A stretch of DNA of 6,639 nucleotides from Pseudonocardia sp. (GTDB taxonomy: Bacteria; Actinomycetota; Actinomycetes; Mycobacteriales; Pseudonocardiaceae): NCBI GenBank assembly GCA_030453005.1, contig JAKDLE010000167.1:1-6639 (forward strand), read 5' to 3'. Within the stretch, counting starts at the first letter, position 1. Each line of letters starts with the position of its first letter. Below are positions 1 through 5,148 of this stretch, piece by piece. Both the position numbers and the translations under genes were made by a program. The notes below the pieces were generated by a model that made no database searches, was not told the DNA's origin, and saw nothing but the letters and a program-made list of their open reading frames with translations.

Positions 1-935
1 ACCGTGCCACCCGTTCCGAGGGCTCCGCTGCCGACAACCCCCGCCGGCCGTGCCCGTGCGGCTCGGGCAAGCGGTACAAGGTCTGCCACGGTGCGGGTGA
101 CGACGTCATCGTCATCCGGCCGTTCGAGGGCCTGGCCGCCGAGCCGGACCTCGTCGCGATGCGCGAGTTCCTGCCGTCGGCGACGGCGCCGCTGCCGGTC
201 CGCTCCGGCGGCCCGGTGACGCTGGCCTCGGTACTCCCCGGCGCGTCCGCGGCGATCGTCCGGGACAACGGGGACATCCTGCTCGGGATGCAGGTGCAGA
301 CCCGCTCCGGCGACCTGTCCGCCGACCTGGCCCGGGCGCTCGCCTGGGGCGCCACCGCCGAGCCGGGCACGGCGCTGCCCGTCGTCGGCCCCGGACTGGT
401 TGATCCGAGCCTGGGCGGCACAGAACGACTGCAGGACCTCCTCGACGTCGACGCACCGCTCGACCTCACGCTGCACACCGACTTCGCGTGGTGGGTGGCC
501 CCCGAGGACGGCAGCGAACCCAGCGCCGAGGTGCTCGCCACCATCGAGCGGGCCAACGACGTGATCATGCCGACGGAGGCGGTCGTCGGTGAGGGCGTCC
601 GCGCGGCCTACTGGGTCGACACCGGCACCAAGGCCCACCTGCGCTGGGTGCGCCCGGAGCCCGAGGAGAAGCTGATCGTGGCCCTGGCCCGGTTGCAGGC
701 CCGTGGGAAGCTCGCCCTGGGCGAGGGCACCCGTTACGCGGGTTCGTTCCGCGCCCACGGCCTGCTCGTGCCCGTCTGGGACCTCGACCGCGAACTGCAC
801 TCCTCGGAGTACGCGAAGCCGGTGGCGGACTTCGCCGCCCGCCTGGCCGAGGCGCTGGCCGACTCCACGGCGCTGAGCTCCGACGAGCGCCGCGCCCGCG
901 ACGCACTGGCGGGCAAGCAGGTCACGCTGCGCTAG
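1..935 (+). CDS. DUF5926-type protein with SEC-C zinc motif, 5' truncated
   Basis: The frame is open from base 3 to the TAG at 933-935, giving 310 residues and no certain start, so the gene begins left of the window. A first internal ATG at 159 would cut off the best motif and is rejected as the start. Visible residues 17-30 read CPCGSGKRYKVCHG, a SEC-C zinc-binding motif (C-x-C-x8-C-H) like the one at the SecA C-terminus. The rest is a soluble mixed alpha/beta domain that I recognise, from memory of the family, as DUF5926; members usually carry a short basic N-terminus and then SEC-C, so only a few dozen residues are probably missing. The reaction is unknown. The SEC-C motif suggests metal-dependent protein or nucleic-acid contact, which is inference. 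It ends 20 bp before the convergent stop of the next gene, with no clear terminator hairpin between them. Confidence 0.85.
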   Translation, partial: RATRSEGSAADNPRRPCPCGSGKRYKVCHGAGDDVIVIRPFEGLAAEPDLVAMREFLPSATAPLPVRSGGPVTLASVLPGASAAIVRDNGDILLGMQVQTRSGDLSADLARALAWGATAEPGTALPVVGPGLVDPSLGGTERLQDLLDVDAPLDLTLHTDFAWWVAPEDGSEPSAEVLATIERANDVIMPTEAVVGEGVRAAYWVDTGTKAHLRWVRPEPEEKLIVALARLQARGKLALGEGTRYAGSFRAHGLLVPVWDLDRELHSSEYAKPVADFAARLAEALADSTALSSDERRARDALAGKQVTLR

Positions 936-955
936 ATACCGGGCCCTCGCTCGGA

Positions 956-1702
956 TCAGAGCCGCTCGTCCGTCGCGGAAGCGTCGCTGACCCGCCGTTG
1001 CTTCAGGTGCGTCGGTCGTTCGGCCTGGGGGTCGGCGAGTCGGTCGTGCTGGGCCGGTTGGAGAACGGTGTCGCGGTTGTGCAGGGCCAGGGCACGCGCG
1101 TACCGCCGCGCGATGTCGGGGATACCGCCGTCGGCGCCCGCCGCGCCGAAGACCGTGCCCGGGTAGTCCAGCGGGCCGATCAACGCCCGGATGCGCTCCC
1201 ACTCGCCCGATGCGACCAGCTCGGCCGGGTCGCCGCCTGCGAACCAGCCCATCGGCACCGCCGTCCCGGCCGGTACGACGGTGTTGACGTAGACGACGGC
1301 GTGGAACTCGACCTCGGCGCCGACCTCGATACGCGCCCCGTTGAACACGACCGCACCGGTGGCGATGCGGGTGTCACCCTCGACGACGCACCCGGTGAGG
1401 GAGGCGTGCGGGCCGACCAGGACGTGGTCGCCGAGGCGGGTCGGGTGGTGCGGCACCCCACGCAGGACGGCGTTCTCCATGATCACGCAGTTGGCGCCGA
1501 TCTCCACCGGGCCGCCCTCGGCGGTGATGACCGCCCCGAACAACACCCGGCTGTGCGGACCGACGGTGACGTCACCGCACAGCACCGCGGTCGGGGCGAT
1601 GTAGGCCGAGTCGGCCACCTTCGGGCTCTTGAGCCGGTGCCGCACGAAGACCGCATCCGGGCCGACCGCGCGGGATGGAGCGACGTATTCCTCGGCGGTC
1701 AT
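956..1702 (-). CDS. Gamma-carbonic-anhydrase-like hexapeptide-repeat (LbH) protein
   Basis: The product is 248 aa from the ATG at 1702 (254 aa if the in-frame ATG at 1720 is used). I prefer 1702 because GGGGG sits 5 nt upstream of it, while nothing like a Shine-Dalgarno precedes 1720. In 254-aa numbering, residues about 36-155 carry the isoleucine/valine-rich hexapeptide periodicity of a left-handed beta-helix (IAPTAV, LCGDVTVGP, VEIGANCVI, RIEVGAEVEF), followed by an alpha-helical tail, the usual build of gamma-class carbonic anhydrases (YrdA/PaaY/CaiE group). The metal-site signature is altered. The GH-x4-HGC pattern of the family reads here as GPHASLTGC (103-111): the first His position is Pro with a His one place later, and the second is Thr109. 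The upstream RGD motif is also absent. HH at 91-92 may match the remaining ligand. I infer a non-canonical or inactive carbonic anhydrase, or an acyltransferase-like role. The tail beyond about residue 190 is longer than in YrdA. Confidence 0.85.
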   Translation of the reverse strand: MTAEEYVAPSRAVGPDAVFVRHRLKSPKVADSAYIAPTAVLCGDVTVGPHSRVLFGAVITAEGGPVEIGANCVIMENAVLRGVPHHPTRLGDHVLVGPHASLTGCVVEGDTRIATGAVVFNGARIEVGAEVEFHAVVYVNTVVPAGTAVPMGWFAGGDPAELVASGEWERIRALIGPLDYPGTVFGAAGADGGIPDIARRYARALALHNRDTVLQPAQHDRLADPQAERPTHLKQRRVSDASATDERL

Positions 1703-1707
1703 GCCTA

Positions 1708-1712
1708 CCCCC
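1708..1712 (-). promoter_or_regulatory. Shine-Dalgarno-like GGGGG that favours the 1702 start
   Basis: On the minus strand GGGGG is followed by TAGGC and the ATG at 1702, a spacing of 5 nt. It can pair with the 16S anti-SD through one G-U wobble. The two upstream in-frame ATGs (1720 and 1714) have no comparable site, so this element decides the start weakly in favour of 1702. Confidence 0.45.
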
Positions 1713-1720
1713 ATCGACAT

Positions 1721-1851
1721 CGATCACGGGCCTGTACTGCGGATGCTACGCGCTGTCTCGGGCTGCACCACCCCCCTCGACCCGCCCGCCTTTCGTCACG
1801 CGTCCTCGGACGTCACACCAGGATAGGGCGACGGAGGTTACCGACGGGTCA
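1721..1851. promoter_or_regulatory. Divergent intergenic region, LbH gene / SDR gene
   Basis: This stretch separates two divergently transcribed genes and should hold both promoters. On the minus strand TAGCAT (1748 to 1743) fits the actinobacterial -10 pattern TANNNT for the LbH gene, but no good -35 lies 16-18 bp upstream. Near the SDR gene GGAGGT (1833-1838) looks like a ribosome binding site, 14 nt before an alternative ATG at 1853, which is long for efficient use. A possible operator at 1794-1816 is listed separately. Confidence 0.45.
1794..1816. repeat. Inverted repeat flanked by CGTCAC direct repeats, possible operator
   Basis: CGTCC-TC-GGACG (1801-1812) is a 5-bp inverted repeat with a 2-bp centre. 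CGTCAC occurs at 1794-1799 and again at 1811-1816. It lies about 40 bp upstream of the SDR -10 hexamer, a normal place for a regulator. It does not match the KstR or KstR2 operators as I remember them. In DNA this GC-rich, short repeats arise by chance, so the functional call is weak. Confidence 0.25.
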
Positions 1852-1864
1852 TATGCTGCGTCGT
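1852..1864 (+). promoter_or_regulatory. -10 hexamer TATGCT and 7-nt spacer, leaderless start of SDR
   Basis: TATGCT (1852-1857) matches the actinobacterial -10 TANNNT and is followed by exactly 7 nt (GCGTCGT) before the ATG at 1865. Transcription would then begin at or next to the A of the start codon, giving a leaderless mRNA. No convincing -35 is seen. The same hexamer-spacer-start layout occurs upstream of pheA and of the gene at 3614. Confidence 0.55.
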
Positions 1865-2779
1865 ATGGGACTACTGGACGGCAAGGTCGTCATCGTCACC
1901 GGCGCCGGCCGGGGAATCGGACGCGGCGAGGCGTTGGAGTGCGCGGCACAGGGTGCCGCCGTCGTCGTCGCCGAGTTCGACCCGAGCACGGGTGAGTCGG
2001 TGGCCAAGGAGATCGTCGCGGCCGGTGGGCGGGCGGTGGCCGCGAGCGGCGACGTCGCCGACGCCGAGGTCGCGGACCGGCTCGTCGCCACCGCGCTCTC
2101 GGAGTTCGGCCGCCTCGACGCGCTGGTCAACAACGCAGGCATCCTCCGGGACAGGACGCTGGCCAAGCTCGCCGACGACGACTGGGACGCGGTGATCCGG
2201 GTGCACCTGCGCGGACACTTCCTGCCCACGCGCGCTGCGGTGCGGCACTGGAAGGAGGCCAAGCAGCCCGGCCACGTCGTGCACACGGCGTCCACATCCG
2301 GGATCCTCGGCAACTTCGGGCAGAGCAACTACGGCGCGGCCAAGGCAGGCATCGCGGCGTTCTCCACGATCGTGGCCATGGAGGGCGCGCGCGGCGGCAT
2401 CACGTCCAACGCCATCGCACCGACCGCGCTCACGGCCATGACGCTCGACCTCATGCCGCAGGAGTTCCGCGACGACCGCGACGCCGCCATCGGCCGCGGC
2501 GAGTTCGACTTCTTCGCCCCCGAGAACGTCGCCCCGTTGGTGTCGTTCCTGTGCTCGGACGACTCGGCACACATCAGCGGCAAGGTCTTCGGTGTGCAGG
2601 GCGACAGCATCGAGATCTTCCAGCCGTTCACCAGCGTGGCCGAGGTCCGCAACGACGGGAAGCGCTGGGACCCCGAGGACATCGGCGGCCGCATCGACGA
2701 GCTGTGGTCTGCGAGCGGCATCACCCCGGGCGCGGAGAACATGATGGCCAAGATGCGCTACCAGATCCTCGCGCTCTGA
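1865..2779 (+). CDS. SDR-family dehydrogenase, MFE-2/HSD17B4-like (3R)-hydroxyacyl-CoA dehydrogenase type
   Basis: The protein is 304 aa, a cytosolic NAD(P)-dependent oxidoreductase with a Rossmann fold. Visible motifs are TGAGRGIG (12-19, nucleotide binding), D63 after a beta strand (adenine contact), NNAG (89-92), catalytic S143 in ASTSG, and Y156/K160 in YGAAK. Asn of the usual VNLxG tetrad is His114 in VHLRG. That change, together with ILRDRTL and GNFGQSNY, closely resembles the N-terminal dehydrogenase of human/yeast multifunctional enzyme 2 (HSD17B4), which oxidises (3R)-hydroxyacyl-CoA in beta-oxidation. Actinobacterial stand-alone relatives are often linked to fatty-acid or steroid side-chain breakdown; that role is inferred here, because no other catabolic gene is nearby. 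The C-terminus (about 245-304) is longer than in a classical 250-aa SDR. Start 1865 fits a leaderless mRNA; an ATG at 1853 with GGAGGT 14 nt upstream is the alternative (308 aa). The open frame continues far upstream, antisense to the LbH gene, but that part is not coding. Confidence 0.9.
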   Translation: MGLLDGKVVIVTGAGRGIGRGEALECAAQGAAVVVAEFDPSTGESVAKEIVAAGGRAVAASGDVADAEVADRLVATALSEFGRLDALVNNAGILRDRTLAKLADDDWDAVIRVHLRGHFLPTRAAVRHWKEAKQPGHVVHTASTSGILGNFGQSNYGAAKAGIAAFSTIVAMEGARGGITSNAIAPTALTAMTLDLMPQEFRDDRDAAIGRGEFDFFAPENVAPLVSFLCSDDSAHISGKVFGVQGDSIEIFQPFTSVAEVRNDGKRWDPEDIGGRIDELWSASGITPGAENMMAKMRYQILAL

Positions 2780-2804
2780 CCGGCCTGCAACGGCGGGTCA
2801 GGGC
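2773..2804. terminator. Stem-loop at the SDR/CPBP convergent junction, likely bidirectional terminator
   Basis: GCTCTGACC (2773-2781) pairs with GGTCAGGGC (2796-2804), including one T-G pair. After one G/G mismatch the stem continues as GGC C-side pairs (2783-2785 with 2792-2794) around the loop TGCAAC. The SDR stop (2777-2779) lies in the left arm and the CPBP stop (2798-2800) in the right arm. There is no U tract, which is common for actinobacterial terminators. It is the only candidate terminator for either gene. Confidence 0.55.
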
Positions 2805-3577
2805 AGCCAGGACACCCGGCCGGCGAGCAGCGCGTAGCCGGTGAAGGCCACCACGTCGATCAGGGCGTGCGCGCCGACCAGCATCCACAGGCGGTTGGTG
2901 CGTTGCCACACCCGCCCGAACACCACGCCCATCACGACGTTGCCGACGAACCCGCCGAGCCCCTGGTAGAGGTGGTAGGCGCCGCGCAGCAGCGCCTGGG
3001 CCAGCAGCGAGGCGTTCTCCGACCAGCCGAGCTGGCGCAGCCGGGTGATCAGGTACGCCACCATGACCACCTCCTCGGCCCAGCTGTTCGCCAGCGCCGA
3101 GGCCACCAGCACGGGCAGCAGCCACCAGGTCTGCCCGAGCGTGGACGGGGCGACCGTCAGGCTGACGCCGAGCGCGCGGGCCGCCAGGTAGAGCCCCAGG
3201 CCGGGGACCCCGATGAGGGCCGCGAGGCCGGCGGCGCCGAGCGCGTCGCGGCCCGGCTGCCGGGCGTCGAGCCCCACCGCGCGCATCGCGAACCCGGCCC
3301 GGATCAACAGATAGGCGCCCAGTGCGCCCCAGCCGACGAGCTGCAGCACGCGCGTGAGCTGCAGCGTGAGGTCGACGAGCCCGACCTGCGCGGCAGGCGC
3401 GTTGAGCGTCACCTGCTGCTGGGCGAGCGGGACGGGCTGCAGCACCGCGTCGAGCAGGCTCAACGCGCTGCGCAGCGCGGAGAGCCCGATGGTGACGGTG
3501 AGGACGACCAGCACCTCGAGGGTCACCAGCCGACGGGTCCGCGGATCGGTGATCACCGCGATCGGGGGCCGGGACAC
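2798..3577 (-). CDS. CPBP-family intramembrane metalloprotease (Abi/CAAX-protease-like)
   Basis: The protein is 259 aa from a GTG at 3577 and strongly hydrophobic. Apparent membrane segments lie at about 18-35, 78-95, 112-135, 150-166, 190-225 and 232-252. CPBP motif 1 appears as EEVVMVAYL (168-176), motif 2 as AYHLYQG with His202, and motif 3 as HALID with His237 and Asp241, so the two Glu and two His expected at the glutamate/metal active site are present. The Arg of the usual EExxxR is Val here, which I recall as normal in one actinobacterial subgroup. Members are membrane proteases or prenyl-protein-processing relatives; some protect against bacteriocins. The substrate cannot be told from the sequence. 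The start is uncertain: no Shine-Dalgarno precedes 3577 or the in-frame GTG at 3556. It diverges from the membrane operon at 3614 and converges on the SDR gene. Confidence 0.87.
   Translation of the reverse strand: MSRPPIAVITDPRTRRLVTLEVLVVLTVTIGLSALRSALSLLDAVLQPVPLAQQQVTLNAPAAQVGLVDLTLQLTRVLQLVGWGALGAYLLIRAGFAMRAVGLDARQPGRDALGAAGLAALIGVPGLGLYLAARALGVSLTVAPSTLGQTWWLLPVLVASALANSWAEEVVMVAYLITRLRQLGWSENASLLAQALLRGAYHLYQGLGGFVGNVVMGVVFGRVWQRTNRLWMLVGAHALIDVVAFTGYALLAGRVSWLP
3547..3558. promoter_or_regulatory. Perfect 12-bp palindrome CGGTGATCACCG
   Basis: CGGTGATCACCG reads the same on both strands. It lies inside the first codons of the CPBP gene, roughly 40 bp upstream of the -10 hexamers of the divergent promoter, so it could bind a dimeric regulator acting on one or both genes. 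There is no direct evidence of function, and it may simply be codon context. Confidence 0.25.
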
Positions 3578-3597
3578 GATCGGCGACGGTACCCGCA

Positions 3598-3606
3598 GCG
3601 TAGTCT
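3598..3606. promoter_or_regulatory. Overlapping divergent -10 hexamers
   Basis: On the plus strand TAGTCT (3601-3606) is followed by exactly 7 nt and the GTG at 3614, a leaderless layout. On the minus strand TACGCT (3603 to 3598) fits TANNNT for the CPBP gene and would give a short leader of about 13 nt before the GTG at 3577. The two hexamers share bases 3601-3603, so both promoters could not be melted by polymerase at the same time. The -35 regions are weak on both sides. Confidence 0.45.
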
Positions 3607-3613
3607 GGTGCAC

Positions 3614-4009
3614 GTGTTGCGGCTGGCGTTCTCCCCCCGCTGGATGATGTGGCATCTGCTGACGCTCGGCGCGATGGCCACCTGTGGGTGGCTCGCGATC
3701 TGGCAGTGGCAGCGGGCCGGTTCGGCGCTCGGTTCGGCGCTCAACGTCGGCTACGGCCTGCAGTGGCCCGTCTTCGCGATCTTCTTCGGCGTGATGTGGT
3801 GGCGGATGCTGCGGTTGGAGGCGCGCAGAATCCCCGAGGATCCGGTCGCGCAGGCACCCCCCGTCGCCCTGCCGGACACGTCGAGCCCGTTCACCGCCCA
3901 TCCGCGCGTCTCTGCCGTACCGGCGATCACCGACGAGACGAACCCGCAGCTCTCCGAGTACAACCGCCTGCTCAAGCAGCTCGCCGACCGCCACGAGCGG
4001 TCTCACTGA
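3614..4009 (+). CDS. Conserved actinobacterial two-helix membrane protein
   Basis: The protein is 131 aa from a GTG at 3614, chosen because TAGTCT lies 7 nt upstream; an in-frame GTG at 3608 is less likely. It has two hydrophobic segments, about 11-32 (ending WLAIWQWQRA) and about 48-66 (WPVFAIFFGVMWWRML), with a short loop between them and a C-terminal hydrophilic tail of about 65 residues ending in a charged helix (EYNRLLKQLADRHER). The NVGYGLQWPVFA stretch resembles a signature I recall from conserved hypothetical actinobacterial proteins. WQWQR near the first helix faintly recalls SURF1-like proteins, but the rest does not support that name. The next gene follows after 16 nt, so the two are probably co-transcribed. 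The loop contains an exact duplication of four residues (GSAL). The function is unknown. Confidence 0.8.
   Translation: MLRLAFSPRWMMWHLLTLGAMATCGWLAIWQWQRAGSALGSALNVGYGLQWPVFAIFFGVMWWRMLRLEARRIPEDPVAQAPPVALPDTSSPFTAHPRVSAVPAITDETNPQLSEYNRLLKQLADRHERSH
3718..3741 (+). repeat. Exact 12-bp tandem duplication inside the 3614 gene
   Basis: CGGTTCGGCGCT occurs twice head to tail at 3718-3729 and 3730-3741. The unit is four codons long and keeps the frame, encoding GSAL-GSAL at residues 36-43 in the loop between the two membrane helices. It looks like a recent slippage duplication. Confidence 0.85.
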
Positions 4010-4025
4010 GGACGAAGGAACCACC

Positions 4026-4340
4026 GTGTCGATCGCCGCCGCCCTGCGCAACTACCGCATCGCCGCCTGGGTCACGGGCATCGGGCTCATCGTGCTCGTG
4101 TTCATCGCGATGCCGCTGAAGTACTTCTTCGACACCCCCGGCCCGGTCGCGGTCGTCGGCGTCACGCACGGCTTCCTCTACATGATCTACATCGTGTGCA
4201 CGCTGATCCTCGCCGAGCGCGTGCGGGCGAAGCCGCTGGAGGCACTGGTCGTGCTGCTCGCAGGCACCATCCCGGTCGCCTCGTTCGTGGCGGAGCGGGC
4301 GGTCACCGCCCGGGTGCAGGCCGGTCAGACGGCGGCCTGA
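4026..4340 (+). CDS. DUF3817-family small integral membrane protein
   Basis: The protein is 104 aa, starting at a GTG with AAGGA (4015-4019) 6 nt upstream, a good ribosome binding site. Three hydrophobic segments are visible, about 12-30, 42-63 and 70-88. The pattern YRIAAWVTGIGL, then MPLKYF, then VGVTHGFLYMIYI is typical of DUF3817, a family of about 100-aa actinobacterial and other bacterial membrane proteins without known activity. Similar segments are also found fused to transporter or MsrA-like contexts in other bacteria, so a role in membrane transport is possible but unsupported here. It is the second gene of the operon begun at 3614. Its 3' end overlaps the convergent DUF2470 gene by 16 bp. 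Confidence 0.88.
   Translation: MSIAAALRNYRIAAWVTGIGLIVLVFIAMPLKYFFDTPGPVAVVGVTHGFLYMIYIVCTLILAERVRAKPLEALVVLLAGTIPVASFVAERAVTARVQAGQTAA
4317..4339. terminator. Stem-loop over the overlapping convergent stops
   Basis: CAGGCCG (4317-4323) pairs perfectly with CGGCCTG (4333-4339) around a 9-nt loop. The hairpin lies within the overlap of the DUF3817 and DUF2470 3' ends: the DUF2470 stop (4325-4327) is in the loop, and most of the DUF3817 stop (4338-4340) is in the right arm. No U tract follows on either strand. It is a candidate bidirectional terminator within coding sequence. Confidence 0.45.
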
Positions 4341-5113
4341 TCGGGCGGCGCCGTCGTCCCGCGCAGCGGGCACCCCACCAGGCGACGCAGCTGCGCCCGC
4401 AGCTCGTCGGGCGTGCTGATCGACCGTTCCCACGCGAGTCGGACGTCGTGGTCCTGCTCGCCGGTCTCCACGCGCAGCCGCAGCCCGCAGCGGTCCACGC
4501 CCAGCGGTCGGATGCGCAGCACGCGGGCATCGCGCAGCGGTGCGGGCAGGTGCCGAGCCAGTGCCGTGAAGATCTCCGGGTGGGCCGACTCCAGATGGCC
4601 GAGCCACGGACGTTCGTGGCAGCAGAACGGGTCCGGCCGGGCCGCCGCGAGCTCGACGGGTGCGAGCGCAGCGGTGCCCTCGGCGTCGGACAGGACCGCC
4701 GAGTCGGGCGCGAGCCGCACCATCGTGGCGCCGTGCCCGAGCTCCAGCAGGGCGGGACGCGGGTGCTGCTCGGCGAGGCCGACGGCGATCCGGCGGGCCC
4801 GCACCGGGTCGACGGCGGACAGCAGGCCGGTGATCCACAGCAGCCCGCGGACCGGCTCGCGCAGGTCGACCGGTGCGGCGTCGGCCAGTTCCAGCATCAC
4901 GGCGAGCCCGCCGTGCACGCGCTGCAACACCGGCTCGTCGTCGGCCAGCAACAGCACCGCGGACCCGTCGGCGTGCACGTGGTGCAGCCGCGGGTGGGCG
5001 ATCGGCGACCCGGTGCCGACGAGCGCGGCGGCGCCTCCCGTGCGGGCGGTGATGCTGCGGGCGCGTTCGGCGTCGGTCGGGGCGGGGGCCCGCCGCAGGC
5101 GCGTGGTTCCCAA
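4325..5113 (-). CDS. DUF2470-domain protein, HugZ-like, predicted iron-regulated
   Basis: The protein is 262 aa from a TTG at 5113. That start is chosen because GGAGGT (5119-5124) lies 5 nt upstream; a longer reading from 5128 would swallow this site. Residues about 35-155 look like a degenerate split beta-barrel of the pyridoxamine-phosphate-oxidase/HugZ type (VRGLLWITGLLSAVDP at 88-103). Residues about 165-247 fit DUF2470 (CCHERPWLGHLESAHPEIF, then a Leu-rich beta/alpha stretch ending LRRLVGC). In HugZ-type heme oxygenases this domain follows the barrel and helps bind heme, so heme or iron handling is the natural inference; heme ligands cannot be assigned by eye. An iron box just upstream predicts repression by DtxR/IdeR with iron. 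From memory, M. tuberculosis Rv3839, next to pheA (Rv3838c), is an IdeR-regulated gene, and the present neighbourhood matches. Confidence 0.85.
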   Translation of the reverse strand: MGTTRLRRAPAPTDAERARSITARTGGAAALVGTGSPIAHPRLHHVHADGSAVLLLADDEPVLQRVHGGLAVMLELADAAPVDLREPVRGLLWITGLLSAVDPVRARRIAVGLAEQHPRPALLELGHGATMVRLAPDSAVLSDAEGTAALAPVELAAARPDPFCCHERPWLGHLESAHPEIFTALARHLPAPLRDARVLRIRPLGVDRCGLRLRVETGEQDHDVRLAWERSISTPDELRAQLRRLVGCPLRGTTAPPDQAAV

Positions 5114-5118
5114 GGAAC

Positions 5119-5124
5119 ACCTCC
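5119..5124 (-). promoter_or_regulatory. Shine-Dalgarno GGAGGT that sets a TTG start
   Basis: GGAGGT on the minus strand is followed by GTTCC and TTG (5113). This is a near-perfect anti-SD match at 5 nt spacing. It is the main reason to choose TTG rather than a longer reading frame for the DUF2470 gene. Confidence 0.8.
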
Positions 5125-5129
5125 ACAAT

Positions 5130-5148
5130 TTAGGTGAGCCTAAGCTAG
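5130..5148. promoter_or_regulatory. DtxR/IdeR iron box
   Basis: TTAGGTGAGCCTAAGCTAG matches the 19-bp consensus TWAGGTWAGSCTWACCTWA at 16 of 19 positions, the mismatches being positions 7, 15 and 19. It is an AT-richer island in very GC-rich DNA. It overlaps the -10 candidates of the DUF2470 gene (TAGCTT, TAGGCT), so iron-loaded repressor would block that promoter. It lies 60 bp upstream of the -10 of the divergent gene, where an effect is less certain. Confidence 0.8.

Noticed and set aside
936..955. Possible terminator between the DUF5926 and LbH genes
   Set aside because: Only a 4-bp stem (GCTC/GAGC at 949-962) can be formed; too weak to call.
1833..1838. GGAGGT as the ribosome binding site for an SDR start at 1853
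   Set aside because: A spacing of 14 nt is too long, and the hexamer-N7-ATG arrangement at 1865 repeats at other genes; kept only as an alternative start.
998..1852. Open frame continuous with the SDR gene, giving an apparent 593-aa fusion protein
   Set aside because: The upstream part lies antisense to the LbH gene, has the Arg/Asp/Val/His-rich composition of a high-GC shadow frame and no domain; the SDR N-terminus and -10 motif place the start at 1865.
2867..3613. Long plus-strand open frame opposite the CPBP gene, in frame with the 3614 gene
   Set aside because: Composition (runs of Arg, Gln, Pro, His, Asp) is that of an antisense shadow; real membrane-protein sequence begins only at 3614.
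3972..5126. 384-aa minus-strand open frame overlapping DUF2470 and DUF3817
   Set aside because: Very Arg/Ala/Pro-rich shadow frame, no motif, and it conflicts with two well-supported genes.
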